Below are positions 7,843-14,463 of a stretch of 14,487 nt of DNA, in pieces. The notes beneath the pieces are model-generated. The model searched no databases, was not told the origin of the DNA, and saw only the letters and a list, made by a program, of their open reading frames with translations. Every line of letters begins with the position of its first letter. Position 1 is the stretch's first letter. The DNA is from Alphaproteobacteria bacterium. Lineage in GTDB: Bacteria; Pseudomonadota; Alphaproteobacteria; RF32; CAG-977. The position numbers were made by a program, and so were the translations under genes. The DNA lies in contig JAFVEJ010000231.1 in the NCBI GenBank assembly GCA_017476085.1, forward strand, positions 1 to 14,487, given 5' to 3'.

Positions 7843-8421
7843 TCATTTTCCTTTTTTCTGCTGATATACCGCCAGTCTGGAAGTAAAATTCGCCGCGCCG
7901 CCCGTTAAAACGGCAGGAAAGACTTCTGCCATATCATCCAATAACGCGTTGATTTTTTCCCGATCTTCTTTCGGCAAATCGGAAATAATCCAATTGATCA
8001 CTTGTTCCCCGTGCAACGGCCGTCCTACCCCTATTCTGATTCGCGTATAATCCGGCGAACAATGGCTGTCGATGCTTTTAATCCCGTTATGACCGCCAGC
8101 ACCGCCGCCGACTTTGCTTTTCAATTTGCCGACGGGACAATCCATTTCATCATGAATAACGATGATGTTTTTAACCGGAATTTTATAAAAAGCCATCGCC
8201 GCCTGCACCGCTTCACCGGAATTGTTCATATAGGTTGACGGTTTAAGCAACAACACTTTGTTATTTTCAATTTCTCCTTCGGCGATCTCACCTTGAAATT
8301 TCTTACGCCAAGCGGAAAAAGAATAGCGGCGGAATAATTCATCCGCCGCCATAAATCCGATATTATGCCGGTTGTTTTTATATTCCGATCCCGGATTCCC
8401 AAGACCAACGACCAAAAACAT
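7843..8421 (-). CDS. pth: Peptidyl-tRNA hydrolase
   Basis: A 192-residue esterase that releases peptides from peptidyl-tRNA dropped by ribosomes. Active-site residues are all present: N9 in VGLGNPG, catalytic H19 in NNRHNIGF, N66 in YMNNSG, D91 in IHDEMD, N112 in GGHNGIKS. The GVGRP block follows at 131-135. The ATG has AAAGGA about 10 bases upstream, in the 18-base gap after rplY. The order rplY-pth-ychF is a conserved alphaproteobacterial arrangement. Nothing unusual is seen. Confidence 0.97.
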   Translation of the reverse strand: MFLVVGLGNPGSEYKNNRHNIGFMAADELFRRYSFSAWRKKFQGEIAEGEIENNKVLLLKPSTYMNNSGEAVQAAMAFYKIPVKNIIVIHDEMDCPVGKLKSKVGGGAGGHNGIKSIDSHCSPDYTRIRIGVGRPLHGEQVINWIISDLPKEDREKINALLDDMAEVFPAVLTGGAANFTSRLAVYQQKKGK

Positions 8422-8439
8422 CCGGCCTATCCTTTAAAA

Positions 8440-9081
8440 TTACGCCTTTGCCGAAGTATCAGCAGCAACAGCAGTCGCTTCTGTTGCAGCAGCGGCAGCT
8501 TCAACCGGTTCTTCCATGGAAGACGGCGCAGCAATCGCGGCAATCGTCGTATCCATATCTTCAACGGGTTTAACACCGGCAGGGAATTTGACATCAGACA
8601 TCTTCACGACATCGCCGATATTCAAACCGGTCAAATCGACAATCAGCTGTTCAGGAATGTCTTTCGGCTTACAGGAAACTTCGATCACACGATAAATCGC
8701 GTTCAAAGTGCCGCCTAACTTCAAGCCCGGGCAAGCCAATTCGTTTTCGTACATAACAGGAACTTCGATTTGCAGCTCCGCATTTGCGGACACACGCAGG
8801 AAGTCGATATGAATCGGGCGATCCGTCAACGGATGCACCTGAATATCCTGACAAATAGCGTGATATTTGTTTTTGCCGACTTCGATTTCGAACTGACGGG
8901 TCCAGAAACCTTTCTGACGCATTTGAGCGTCTAAATCCAAAGCGGAAATCGAGAACATCACGGGTTCTTTCTTTTCACCGTAGATAACACCGGGAATCAG
9001 ACCTGCGCGACGTTCTGCGCGGGCTGCCCCCTTACCTGCCGTTGTGCGTTCATTAACGCGAATGGAAGTAATTTTTGCCAT
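8440..9081 (-). CDS. rplY: Ribosomal protein bL25, CTC (TL5-like) form
   Basis: A 213-residue 5S-rRNA-binding protein of the large subunit, in the long two-domain form: L25 core (MAKITSIRVNERTTAGKGAARAERRAGLIPGVIYG ... HIDFLRV, 1-97), then the CTC C-terminal domain (to about 180) and an Ala/Glu-rich tail (EAAAAATEATAVAADTSAKA). An in-frame ATG at 9153 would add 24 residues. I chose 9081 because MAKI... matches the family start and AAAGGA stands 9 bases upstream, whereas the extension is Gly-rich and overlaps a GC-rich leader hairpin. It is first in the rplY-pth-ychF-trmL run. Confidence 0.95.
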   Translation of the reverse strand: MAKITSIRVNERTTAGKGAARAERRAGLIPGVIYGEKKEPVMFSISALDLDAQMRQKGFWTRQFEIEVGKNKYHAICQDIQVHPLTDRPIHIDFLRVSANAELQIEVPVMYENELACPGLKLGGTLNAIYRVIEVSCKPKDIPEQLIVDLTGLNIGDVVKMSDVKFPAGVKPVEDMDTTIAAIAAPSSMEEPVEAAAAATEATAVAADTSAKA

Positions 9082-9107
9082 AGATTTTAATCCTTTAAAA
9101 TAAAGAA

Positions 9108-9136
9108 CGGTTCCGCCTCCAGGGGTGCCTGAACCG
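9108..9136 (-). promoter_or_regulatory. GC-rich hairpin in the rplY leader
   Basis: On the minus strand CGGTTC (9136-9131) pairs with GAACCG (9113-9108), with an inner AGG/CCT closing a short loop and a purine-rich bulge. It lies 27 bases before the rplY ATG in otherwise AT-rich sequence. It might be a ribosomal-protein leader, the residue of a terminator, or chance. The downstream T-run is too broken for an obvious terminator. Confidence 0.25.
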
Positions 9137-9168
9137 CCGTCTTTCCGCCCCATGCGAAAAGCTCTTGT

Positions 9169-9197
9169 TGTTTACACCTTTTTATAGGGAAAAGCAA
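9169..9197 (-). promoter_or_regulatory. Weak candidate promoter for rplY
   Basis: On the minus strand TTGCTT (9197-9192) is followed after 17 bases by TAAACA (9174-9169). The -35 matches 4 of 6 consensus bases and the -10 only 3 of 6. It is the best-placed pair between the ParB-like gene and rplY, but evidence is thin. Confidence 0.25.
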
Positions 9198-9213
9198 GTG
9201 TTCTTTAATCGGA

Positions 9214-9774
9214 CTATCTTTCCCGAACAACTGTTATTTCATAATCGCCTCCGTATTTATAAAGCAAAATACAAGCCCGTCTTTGTCCGTCAATGACAAC
9301 ATTGTTTCTGTTTAAAGCGATAATTGATTTGGAAAGATCGTAACCGTTTTCGTTTATAGAAGCCTCCAGCTTGTTAAAATCGGAAAGATATTTTTCCAGC
9401 TCGCTTTCAGACGGCCGATTGTCTGAAGAAAAATGTTTGAGAATATAAGAGATATAAATATCTTTATCCCGTTTTTCCAAATACTTAAAAGGACTGACAT
9501 CCCTTAATGCATATATTTTTCCTTTCCATATTCTGCGAATATCTTTCAGAGCAATTTTTACAAGCTCTGTTTCACCGAAAAGCAATGCGTCTTCCGGTAA
9601 AGTAATGTTTTGCATTTTAAGACGTTGTTTTAATTGTTCATGGTTTTGCCATTTGTACATTTCCCGAATCATATATTTGTAATTACGGACTTGAAATTTC
9701 ATCCCTAAGACAGAGTAAATCTTCTGAAATTTGCTTTTCTGAACCGAAAAAAGTTTGTTAAAAAATTTTCCCAT
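9214..9774 (-). CDS. Orphan protein with ParB-like C-terminus and a glycan-enzyme-type N-terminal tail
   Basis: A 186-residue protein I cannot name. The N-terminus FFNKLFSVQKSKFQKIYSVLGMKFQVR (4-30) resembles the tail that begins many surface-polysaccharide proteins (FxKIFSxxN...xVIxILGIKxKFK). The C-terminus IIALNRNNVVIDGQRRACILLYKYGGDYEITVV (151-183) resembles ParB/sulfiredoxin-like domains, with DGQRR at 162-166. The middle is charged and helical. No signal peptide or membrane span is seen. The ATG at 9774 is chosen over a TTG at 9807 because the TTG codon is itself transcribed only if the upstream terminator is read through, and AAGGA lies 11 bases before the ATG. It interrupts the usual prs-rplY adjacency. 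Function is unknown. Confidence 0.68.
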   Translation of the reverse strand: MGKFFNKLFSVQKSKFQKIYSVLGMKFQVRNYKYMIREMYKWQNHEQLKQRLKMQNITLPEDALLFGETELVKIALKDIRRIWKGKIYALRDVSPFKYLEKRDKDIYISYILKHFSSDNRPSESELEKYLSDFNKLEASINENGYDLSKSIIALNRNNVVIDGQRRACILLYKYGGDYEITVVRER

Positions 9775-9801
9775 TTTCTGAACATTCCTTACGTTAAAGA
9801 T

Positions 9802-9830
9802 AAACAAAACCTACCTTTTCAAAAGGTAGG
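9802..9830 (-). terminator. Rho-independent terminator of the structured RNA
   Basis: On the minus strand CCTACCTT, loop TTGAA, AAGGTAGG (9830-9810) forms a perfect 8-bp stem, followed by TTTTGTTT (9809-9802). It closes the structured RNA at 9839-9972 and sits 28 bases before the ParB-like start codon, so it either ends an independent RNA or acts as an attenuator for that gene. Confidence 0.8.
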
Positions 9831-9838
9831 CGGATGTT

Positions 9839-9972
9839 CAGAAACCGTATACACATTTACGGCTCGACCTATTGGGCAGACAGCCGTATTCAGCCGACAT
9901 CCGCCCGTAAGCAGAAGCCGGCATAAAAATTAAAGTCGCTATGCGAGGCGACTATGTGTAAAAGGGTTTCTG
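9839..9972 (-). ncRNA. Unidentified structured RNA: four-way junction with kissing loops
   Basis: Helices on the minus strand: P1 9972-9965 with 9846-9839 (CAGAAACC/GGTTTCTG); P1b 9960-9954 with 9856-9850 (TACACAT/ATGTGTA); P2 9953-9948 with 9939-9934; P3 9922-9917 with 9898-9893; P4 9888-9882 with 9864-9858 (TACGGCT/AGCCGTA). Loop 3 (GGGCGGA, 9906-9900) can pair with loop 4 (TCTGCCC, 9880-9874). P3 and the kissing helix each contain a G-U pair that would be an A-C mismatch on the plus strand, which favours minus-strand transcription; so does the terminator just downstream. It is not recognisable to me as 6S, tmRNA, RNase P, SRP RNA or a known riboswitch. True ends are uncertain: the 5' end lies between about 10010 and 9973, and the 3' end at the terminator near 9802. 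Confidence 0.55.
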
Positions 9973-10012
9973 ACGCCCTGAACCCTGAAAAAGAGTTCCT
10001 TTTAAGGATAAT

Positions 10013-10044
10013 AAAAAAAGCCGCTGTTTCCAACGGCTTTTTTT
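10013..10044 (-). terminator. Rho-independent terminator after prs
   Basis: On the minus strand GCCGTTG, tetraloop GAAA, CAGCGGC (10037-10020) forms a 7-bp stem with one U-G pair and a GNRA loop, followed by seven T residues. It lies about 23 bases after the prs stop. On the plus strand the stem would contain a C-A mismatch but is also followed by T residues, so weak bidirectional use is possible. Confidence 0.88.
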
Positions 10045-10060
10045 CAAAATCTGTTTTTTT

Positions 10061-10993
10061 TTAATAAAACAAGCTGGTAATCGAACGTTCTTCACTGATG
10101 CGCAGGATAGATTCTCCGACCAGCTCAGCAACGGAAACGACACGAATGTTCTTAGCGTCTTTCACGGCTTGAGTCGGAGCGATCGTATCCGTAATTACCA
10201 GAGATTCCAACGGCGAATCCGTTACACGCTTAACCGCTTCACCGGATAAAACGCCATGCGTTACATAAGCATGAACAGAATTAGCGCCGGCGTTCTTTAA
10301 AGCCACGGCCGCATTGCAAAGTGTGCCGGCCGAATCGACAATATCGTCAACCAAAATGCAATCTTGTCCTTCTACATCGCCGATAATGTTCATCACTTCG
10401 GAAACACCGGCACGTTCACGGCGTTTATCAATAATCGCCAAATCCGCATTTAAACGTTTGGCTATGGTGCGGGCGCGAACGACACCGCCGACATCCGGAG
10501 AAACGATCATCGGCGTCTTATCACGGAAATGATACAGGATATCTTTCACGATAACGGGAGCCGCCGTCAAATTATCCAAAGGAATATCAAAAAAGCCCTG
10601 AATTTGTCCGGCATGCAAATCCATTGTGACAACCCTGTTCGCACCGGCCGACATAATCAGATTCGCCACCAGCTTGGCGGAAATCGGCGTGCGCGGAGCG
10701 GAGCGACGATCCTGACGGGCATAACCGAAATACGGAACGACGGCCGTGATCCGGCGGGCGGAAGACCGTTTAAACGTATCAAGCATAATCAAAAGTTCCA
10801 TCAGATGATCATTCACCGGAGAACTGGTCGGCTGAATAATAAAAACGTCCTGCCCGCGGACTGTTTCCTGCACTTCCACAAAAATCTCGTTATCCGCAAA
10901 CCGACGCACCGAACATTTCGACAATGCCGTATCGAGATAACCGGTTACCGCTTGTGCAAACGGAAGATTACTGTTTCCTGAAAAAACTTTCAT
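10061..10993 (-). CDS. prs: Ribose-phosphate pyrophosphokinase
   Basis: A 310-residue class I PRPP synthetase making 5-phosphoribosyl-1-pyrophosphate from ribose 5-phosphate and ATP, for nucleotide, NAD, His and Trp synthesis. Visible signatures are [23 protein letters not shown] (33-55), the [11 protein letters not shown] nucleotide-binding loop, [20 protein letters not shown], the [12 protein letters not shown] region and the PRPP loop [12 protein letters not shown]. Length is standard. An AAAGGA sequence precedes the ATG by about 7 bases. It follows pgeF with a 19-base gap and is the last gene before the terminator at 10013-10044, so the HldD-like to prs run can form one transcript. Confidence 0.98.
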   Translation of the reverse strand: MKVFSGNSNLPFAQAVTGYLDTALSKCSVRRFADNEIFVEVQETVRGQDVFIIQPTSSPVNDHLMELLIMLDTFKRSSARRITAVVPYFGYARQDRRSAPRTPISAKLVANLIMSAGANRVVTMDLHAGQIQGFFDIPLDNLTAAPVIVKDILYHFRDKTPMIVSPDVGGVVRARTIAKRLNADLAIIDKRRERAGVSEVMNIIGDVEGQDCILVDDIVDSAGTLCNAAVALKNAGANSVHAYVTHGVLSGEAVKRVTDSPLESLVITDTIAPTQAVKDAKNIRVVSVAELVGESILRISEERSITSLFY

Positions 10994-11012
10994 AACTTAT
11001 CCTTTATCCTGA

Positions 11013-11786
11013 TTAAAATAAAACTTCGTCCAACAATCCTATAACGGAAATCTGCCGACCGCAGCTTTCGCCTTTTTGCGACGAACGACGATAAGAAAAA
11101 TACTCCTTTTCCAAAGCATAGGTATCTTCTCCGACCCATTCAGCCGCCCCGATACCCAAACGTTCCAGTTTAGCCAGAACATATCCGGGCAAATCGAATC
11201 TGTATTTTCCCGCATCGGCGGGAACAAAAAATAAAGAAGCTTTTGAATCTTCTTTTAAAAACTCATCTTTCATTTCCGCGTCAACTTCATAAGACTGCGG
11301 CGCAATACAGGGACCGATCAAAGCAACAATATTTTGCGTTTCGGCTCCCATATCAATCATTGTTTTAACCGTATTTTCCAATATGCCGCCGACCGCGCCG
11401 CGCCACCCCGCATGGGCAGCCGCAACGATTTCTTTTTCAGGATCAGTCATCAAAACCGGCGCACAGTCCGCCGTTTTAATACCTAAAAAAATATTCGGAC
11501 AATTTGTTACCAAGGCGTCGCCGTACGGCGTTTTTTCAAAAGGATCATCCGTTGTGACCGGAATAACAATAGAAGAATGTGTCTGATGCAATACAAACAA
11601 CTTTTCAACCGTACACCCCAAATTACCGGCAACCCGGCGCATATTTTCGCGCACTTTTGCCGGATCATCCCCGACTTTAACTGAACAATTCAAAGAAGAA
11701 AAATCCCCTTCAGACACACCGTTTTTACGCGAAAAAAAACGATAACGAATATTTTCCGGAAAATACAGAGATGTTTTCTTGATCAA
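11013..11786 (-). CDS. pgeF: Peptidoglycan editing factor PgeF / purine nucleoside phosphorylase (YfiH/DUF152)
   Basis: A 257-residue protein of the former laccase-domain family. In E. coli YfiH removes mis-incorporated L-Ser from UDP-MurNAc; homologues also show purine nucleoside phosphorylase and adenosine deaminase activity. Metal ligands appear as H70 (LHQTHSS), C108 (KTADCAPVL) and H125 (AAHAGWRG); GPCI follows at about 158-161. The start is TTG, overlapping the DUF2062 stop (TTGA), and is supported by an excellent AAGGAG 7 bases upstream. This indicates translational coupling. Confidence 0.94.
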   Translation of the reverse strand: MIKKTSLYFPENIRYRFFSRKNGVSEGDFSSLNCSVKVGDDPAKVRENMRRVAGNLGCTVEKLFVLHQTHSSIVIPVTTDDPFEKTPYGDALVTNCPNIFLGIKTADCAPVLMTDPEKEIVAAAHAGWRGAVGGILENTVKTMIDMGAETQNIVALIGPCIAPQSYEVDAEMKDEFLKEDSKASLFFVPADAGKYRFDLPGYVLAKLERLGIGAAEWVGEDTYALEKEYFSYRRSSQKGESCGRQISVIGLLDEVLF

Positions 11787-12535
11787 AGATTATTCTCCTT
11801 ATTATTAACCGCGGCTTCTTCTTGAGCCGCAATCGTTTTTTCAAGCTTCTGTTCCAGCTTTTTCTGTTTTATTTCAAATTTTTGCTGTTTGACTACCATC
11901 TTCAATCCGGCTTTTTCAAGAGCGCGTTCGAATTTTTCCTGCTTTACCTTGATTTTTTGTTCTAATTTTCGTTGACGATTCGTCAAGCGCTTCATCAACG
12001 TTTTTTGACGCCTGCGAATATACCACAACGTCCACTTATACGCGCCCCAACTGCCGATAATAATCCACGGCACAGATCCGATCATCATCGCAAAGCCCCA
12101 ATCTTTAATCAAAACCTCTCCCATAGCCTTCAGAGCTTCTATCATACCGTTTTCAGCCAAAACAGTTTTGATCAGATTATAAAACTTAGCGTATGTCGTC
12201 CGTTCGGCAAATTCGCCCATCATTATTTTGCCGGTAACATAAAACGTATAATAAAACGGAGGCATCGTAAAAACGTTGGTAATCCATGTCCATGCCAACC
12301 CAACCGGCAAACTGAAATCCCACTTGAAAAATCTTTTGGTAAACAGCCATGTCATAAAGACCAGATACATCTGAACGCCGACCAACGGCGTCATCGCCCA
12401 AGCCATACCGATCATCGCGCCGCGCGCTGTTACTTCAGGCGGATTTTTAGATCGAATCATAGGGGCTATCAGCTTCACGCGAACAAGTGAAACGATTGTT
12501 TTGAATACCCCTCTTTTCCTGAAGTTTATCGGCAT
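11783..12535 (-). CDS. DUF2062 inner-membrane protein with coiled-coil tail
   Basis: A 250-residue membrane protein. Residues 37-170 match a DUF2062 domain: VTARGAMIGMAWAMTPLVGVQMYLVF (35-60), then hydrophobic spans at about 76-104 (LPVGLAWTWITNVFTMPPFYYTFYV) and 147-172 (WGFAMMIGSVPWIIIGSWGAYKWTLW). From about 174 to the end it is rich in K, E and Q with heptad-like spacing (RKLEQKIKVKQEKFERALEK), predicting a cytoplasmic coiled coil longer than in many family members. The function of the family is not settled. It lies between two envelope-related genes, lgt and pgeF, and overlaps the pgeF start. Confidence 0.85.
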   Translation of the reverse strand: MPINFRKRGVFKTIVSLVRVKLIAPMIRSKNPPEVTARGAMIGMAWAMTPLVGVQMYLVFMTWLFTKRFFKWDFSLPVGLAWTWITNVFTMPPFYYTFYVTGKIMMGEFAERTTYAKFYNLIKTVLAENGMIEALKAMGEVLIKDWGFAMMIGSVPWIIIGSWGAYKWTLWYIRRRQKTLMKRLTNRQRKLEQKIKVKQEKFERALEKAGLKMVVKQQKFEIKQKKLEQKLEKTIAAQEEAAVNNKENNL

Positions 12536-12599
12536 AATTCCTCTTGCCAGAACATCCGTTATTCCTTTGTTATGAAATAACAGAGAAATATCCCATTGT

Positions 12600-12770
12600 C
12601 TAAGATTTTTTTGCCGCCCAAAGCATTATCCACAAACCGGCGATTAACATCGGTATCGTCAGCATTTGTCCCATCGTAACGCGCGCGAATAAAAATCCGA
12701 TCTGCGCATCCGGTTCTCTGAAATTTTCAACGACACTGCGAATAATCGCATATCCTACTAAAAATAACCC
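12600..12770 (-). pseudogene. lgt: In-frame C-terminal remainder of lgt after the TAG codon
   Basis: Directly after the TAG at 12773-12771, and in the same frame, 56 sense codons read GLFLVGYAIIRSVVENFR, EPDAQIGFLFARVTMGQM and on to LWAAKKS, ending at a second TAG (12602-12600). This is a well-conserved Lgt C-terminus, including the Arg and Glu that correspond by alignment memory to E. coli R239 and E243, and the last membrane span. It has no start codon or ribosome-binding site of its own, so it is expressed only if the TAG is read through. The preserved frame and motifs argue that the stop is very recent or not real. Confidence 0.85.
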
Positions 12771-13403
12771 CTATATAAACCCCGGACGAATCCGAATCCA
12801 AACGCTGGTCGTCCACAAAAAGTACAAAACACAAAATAAAAAGATCCCTTCAAAACCGGCTTCATATAATTGACTGGGATGACGCGGCAAAGGACCTCCG
12901 TTCGGAAAAATAATTGCCCATGGAACAGAAACGGTTACCCGACCGAACAATTCCGAATTAATAAAATTCGCCAAACGCCCGAAAAACAATCCGACCGGCA
13001 CAACGCACGCCAAAATGTCCGTAAATTGAAAAAAGCCGACTTTCACACTGCGCGCATAGAAAAAAACGGCTGAAATCACACCGAGCAAACCGCCATGAAA
13101 AGACATTCCGCCTTTCCACAGGGTAAAAATCTGCACCGGATTTTCCAAATAATATCCGAAATTATAAAACAGAACATAGCCGATCCGACCGCCCGCAATC
13201 AATCCGACCGTAACCCAAAAAACAAGATCGTCTATCATCTTTTGCGTAACCGGACTCGGATACCGCCGCGCCATTCTGCGCATTAAAAACCAGCCCAACA
13301 TAATTCCGGCTAAATATGCCAAAGAATACCATCGTATGCCGAAACTGCCGATATGAACAGCGACCGGATCAATATCCGGAAAATCAATTCCTTTATAAAC
13401 CAT
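12771..13403 (-). CDS. lgt: Prolipoprotein diacylglyceryl transferase, interrupted by in-frame TAG
   Basis: Inner-membrane enzyme that transfers diacylglycerol from phosphatidylglycerol to the lipobox Cys of prolipoproteins. The 210 residues before the stop hold FPDIDPVAVHIGSFGIRWYSLAYL (8-31), GGMSFHGGLLG with H103, the Lgt signature GRLANFINSELFGR with R143, and HPSQLYE (175-181). Translation ends at TAG right after RPGFI, where relatives continue x-GLFLxGY. With the downstream remainder (to 12600) the length would be 267 codons, normal for Lgt. The truncated form lacks catalytic residues and the last span and is probably inactive. GGGAG 6 bases before the ATG supports the start. Other genes here (HldD-like, ParB-like) end in TAG, so codon reassignment is unlikely. 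Confidence 0.9.
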   Translation of the reverse strand: MVYKGIDFPDIDPVAVHIGSFGIRWYSLAYLAGIMLGWFLMRRMARRYPSPVTQKMIDDLVFWVTVGLIAGGRIGYVLFYNFGYYLENPVQIFTLWKGGMSFHGGLLGVISAVFFYARSVKVGFFQFTDILACVVPVGLFFGRLANFINSELFGRVTVSVPWAIIFPNGGPLPRHPSQLYEAGFEGIFLFCVLYFLWTTSVWIRIRPGFI

Positions 13404-13415
13404 ATCGTTCTCCCG

Positions 13416-14402
13416 CTATCTGTACGGATCCGATTGCTCCAGATACCCTTGGATGTACTGTTTTACTCCGTCTTCCAAAGAGGTAAAAGGCTTTGTGTAT
13501 CCGGCCGTTCTAAGCTTTTGAATATCGGCTTGCGTAAAGTATTGGTACTGTCCTTTGATTTCCGCCGGCAAATCCATAAAGTCCATTTCAGGCTCTTCGC
13601 CAACCGCTTCATAAACCGCTTTTAAAACATCGGCATATGTGCGCGCCTGTCCAGTGCCAATGTTAAATAAACCGCTGACTTCTTTATGTTCCAACAACCA
13701 TAAAATCACGTCAACCGTATCCTTAATCCACATAAAATCACGCATCTGCTCGCCGTCTTTATACGTCGGATTATCCGATTTAAATAACGGAAACAGTTTA
13801 CCGTTCTTTGCAGCGTTATAAATTCTTGGAATAACGCTTTGATGACGGGTATTGTGATATTCGTTCGGACCATACAGATTAAAACAGCGCAAGCCTATCC
13901 ATTGCGGCGGAACGATTTCTCCGCGGTTAATCGTATCAACGATTTTGCGATCCAAAAACAACTTTGTCCACGCTTCCGCCGACAACGGCCGAAGTTTTGC
14001 CAACGCCTCGGCGGAATCGTCATCTTTAAATCCCAACGCCCCGTCTCCGTAAACACCGGCCGTCGAATCATAAACAAACGGTTTTTGATGTTCGGCACAC
14101 CATGTCCACAGTCTGAATGTTAAATGAACTCGCTCCTCTATCAGCGAATCCACATCATTTTCATCAATAAATCCCGTATAATTGATATGAATGACAGCAT
14201 CCACGCTGTCAGCATGACGATCCAAATACTCAAACAGTTTTTCAGGAAAAACAATTTCTCTTAAAGAACGCTTGGCGATATTGCGCCATCTGTTGTCTTT
14301 TTGGAAACGGTCAACAATATTGATCTCGCCCATTTCCCGCTCTTCCAAGCCGGCCGCCAGATTAGATCCCAGAAAGCCCGCACAGCCTGTAATGATATAC
14401 AT
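13416..14402 (-). CDS. HldD-like extended SDR with altered catalytic residues
   Basis: A 328-residue NAD(P)-binding extended SDR most similar to ADP-glyceromanno-heptose 6-epimerase (HldD/RfaD), which makes the heptose precursor of LPS core. Supporting blocks are TGCAGFLGSN (5-14), RCFNLYGPNEYH (172-183), GEQMRDFMWIKD (217-228), GLFNIGTGQARTYADV (244-259) and GQYQYFTQADIQKLRTAGYTKPFTSLEDGV (284-313). However, the YxxxK position reads E143-A-W-T-K147, so the catalytic Tyr is Glu. The HKG position reads H183-N184-T, so the second catalytic Lys is Asn. The usual HxGAxSxTTE loop is HINYTGFIDEND. It may be a pseudoenzyme or act on another substrate. GAGG 7 bases before the ATG supports the start. 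It precedes lgt by 12 bases. Confidence 0.85.
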   Translation of the reverse strand: MYIITGCAGFLGSNLAAGLEEREMGEINIVDRFQKDNRWRNIAKRSLREIVFPEKLFEYLDRHADSVDAVIHINYTGFIDENDVDSLIEERVHLTFRLWTWCAEHQKPFVYDSTAGVYGDGALGFKDDDSAEALAKLRPLSAEAWTKLFLDRKIVDTINRGEIVPPQWIGLRCFNLYGPNEYHNTRHQSVIPRIYNAAKNGKLFPLFKSDNPTYKDGEQMRDFMWIKDTVDVILWLLEHKEVSGLFNIGTGQARTYADVLKAVYEAVGEEPEMDFMDLPAEIKGQYQYFTQADIQKLRTAGYTKPFTSLEDGVKQYIQGYLEQSDPYR

Positions 14403-14433
14403 ATCAGCCTCATTAGCTTTTTCACTTTATTCT

Positions 14434-14463
14434 TTTATATGTCAAAACAGGTTGTTTCCTCAA
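14434..14463 (-). promoter_or_regulatory. Candidate sigma-70 promoter for the HldD-like to prs run
   Basis: On the minus strand TTGAGG (14463-14458) is followed after 18 bases by TATAAA (14439-14434), about 32 bases before the ATG. A perfect TTGACA overlaps the spacer but has no good -10 at its own distance. The rest of the 85 bases upstream to the window edge is AT-rich with nothing else recognisable. Confidence 0.4.

Noticed and set aside
9082..9153. N-terminal extension of bL25 from an upstream in-frame ATG
   Set aside because: The added 24 residues are Gly-rich, unlike any L25, and there is a good ribosome-binding site before the MAKI start at 9081.
9775..9807. TTG start 11 codons upstream of the ParB-like gene
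   Set aside because: It falls at the tail of the terminator hairpin with no ribosome-binding site; the ATG at 9774 has AAGGA upstream and fits the recognised N-terminal motif.
9839..9972. 6S RNA, tmRNA, RNase P RNA or SRP RNA
   Set aside because: The fold is a multi-branched junction rather than the 6S rod; there is no tag-peptide frame or acceptor CCA for tmRNA, no GAGGAAAGTCC block for RNase P and no GGAAGGAAGCAGCC-like loop for SRP RNA.
12568..12582. Inverted repeat TGTTAT-GAA-ATAACA between lgt and DUF2062 as a terminator
   Set aside because: Short AT-rich stem with a 3-base loop and no T-run on the minus strand; the downstream genes appear to be in the same transcript.
12771..12773. 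TAG reassigned to an amino acid genome-wide
   Set aside because: TAG ends the HldD-like gene, the ParB-like gene and the distal lgt frame at natural C-termini in this same window.
12600..13403. Frameshift in lgt
   Set aside because: Codon-by-codon reading shows the C-terminal part is in the same frame as the N-terminal part; the lesion is a single TAG codon.
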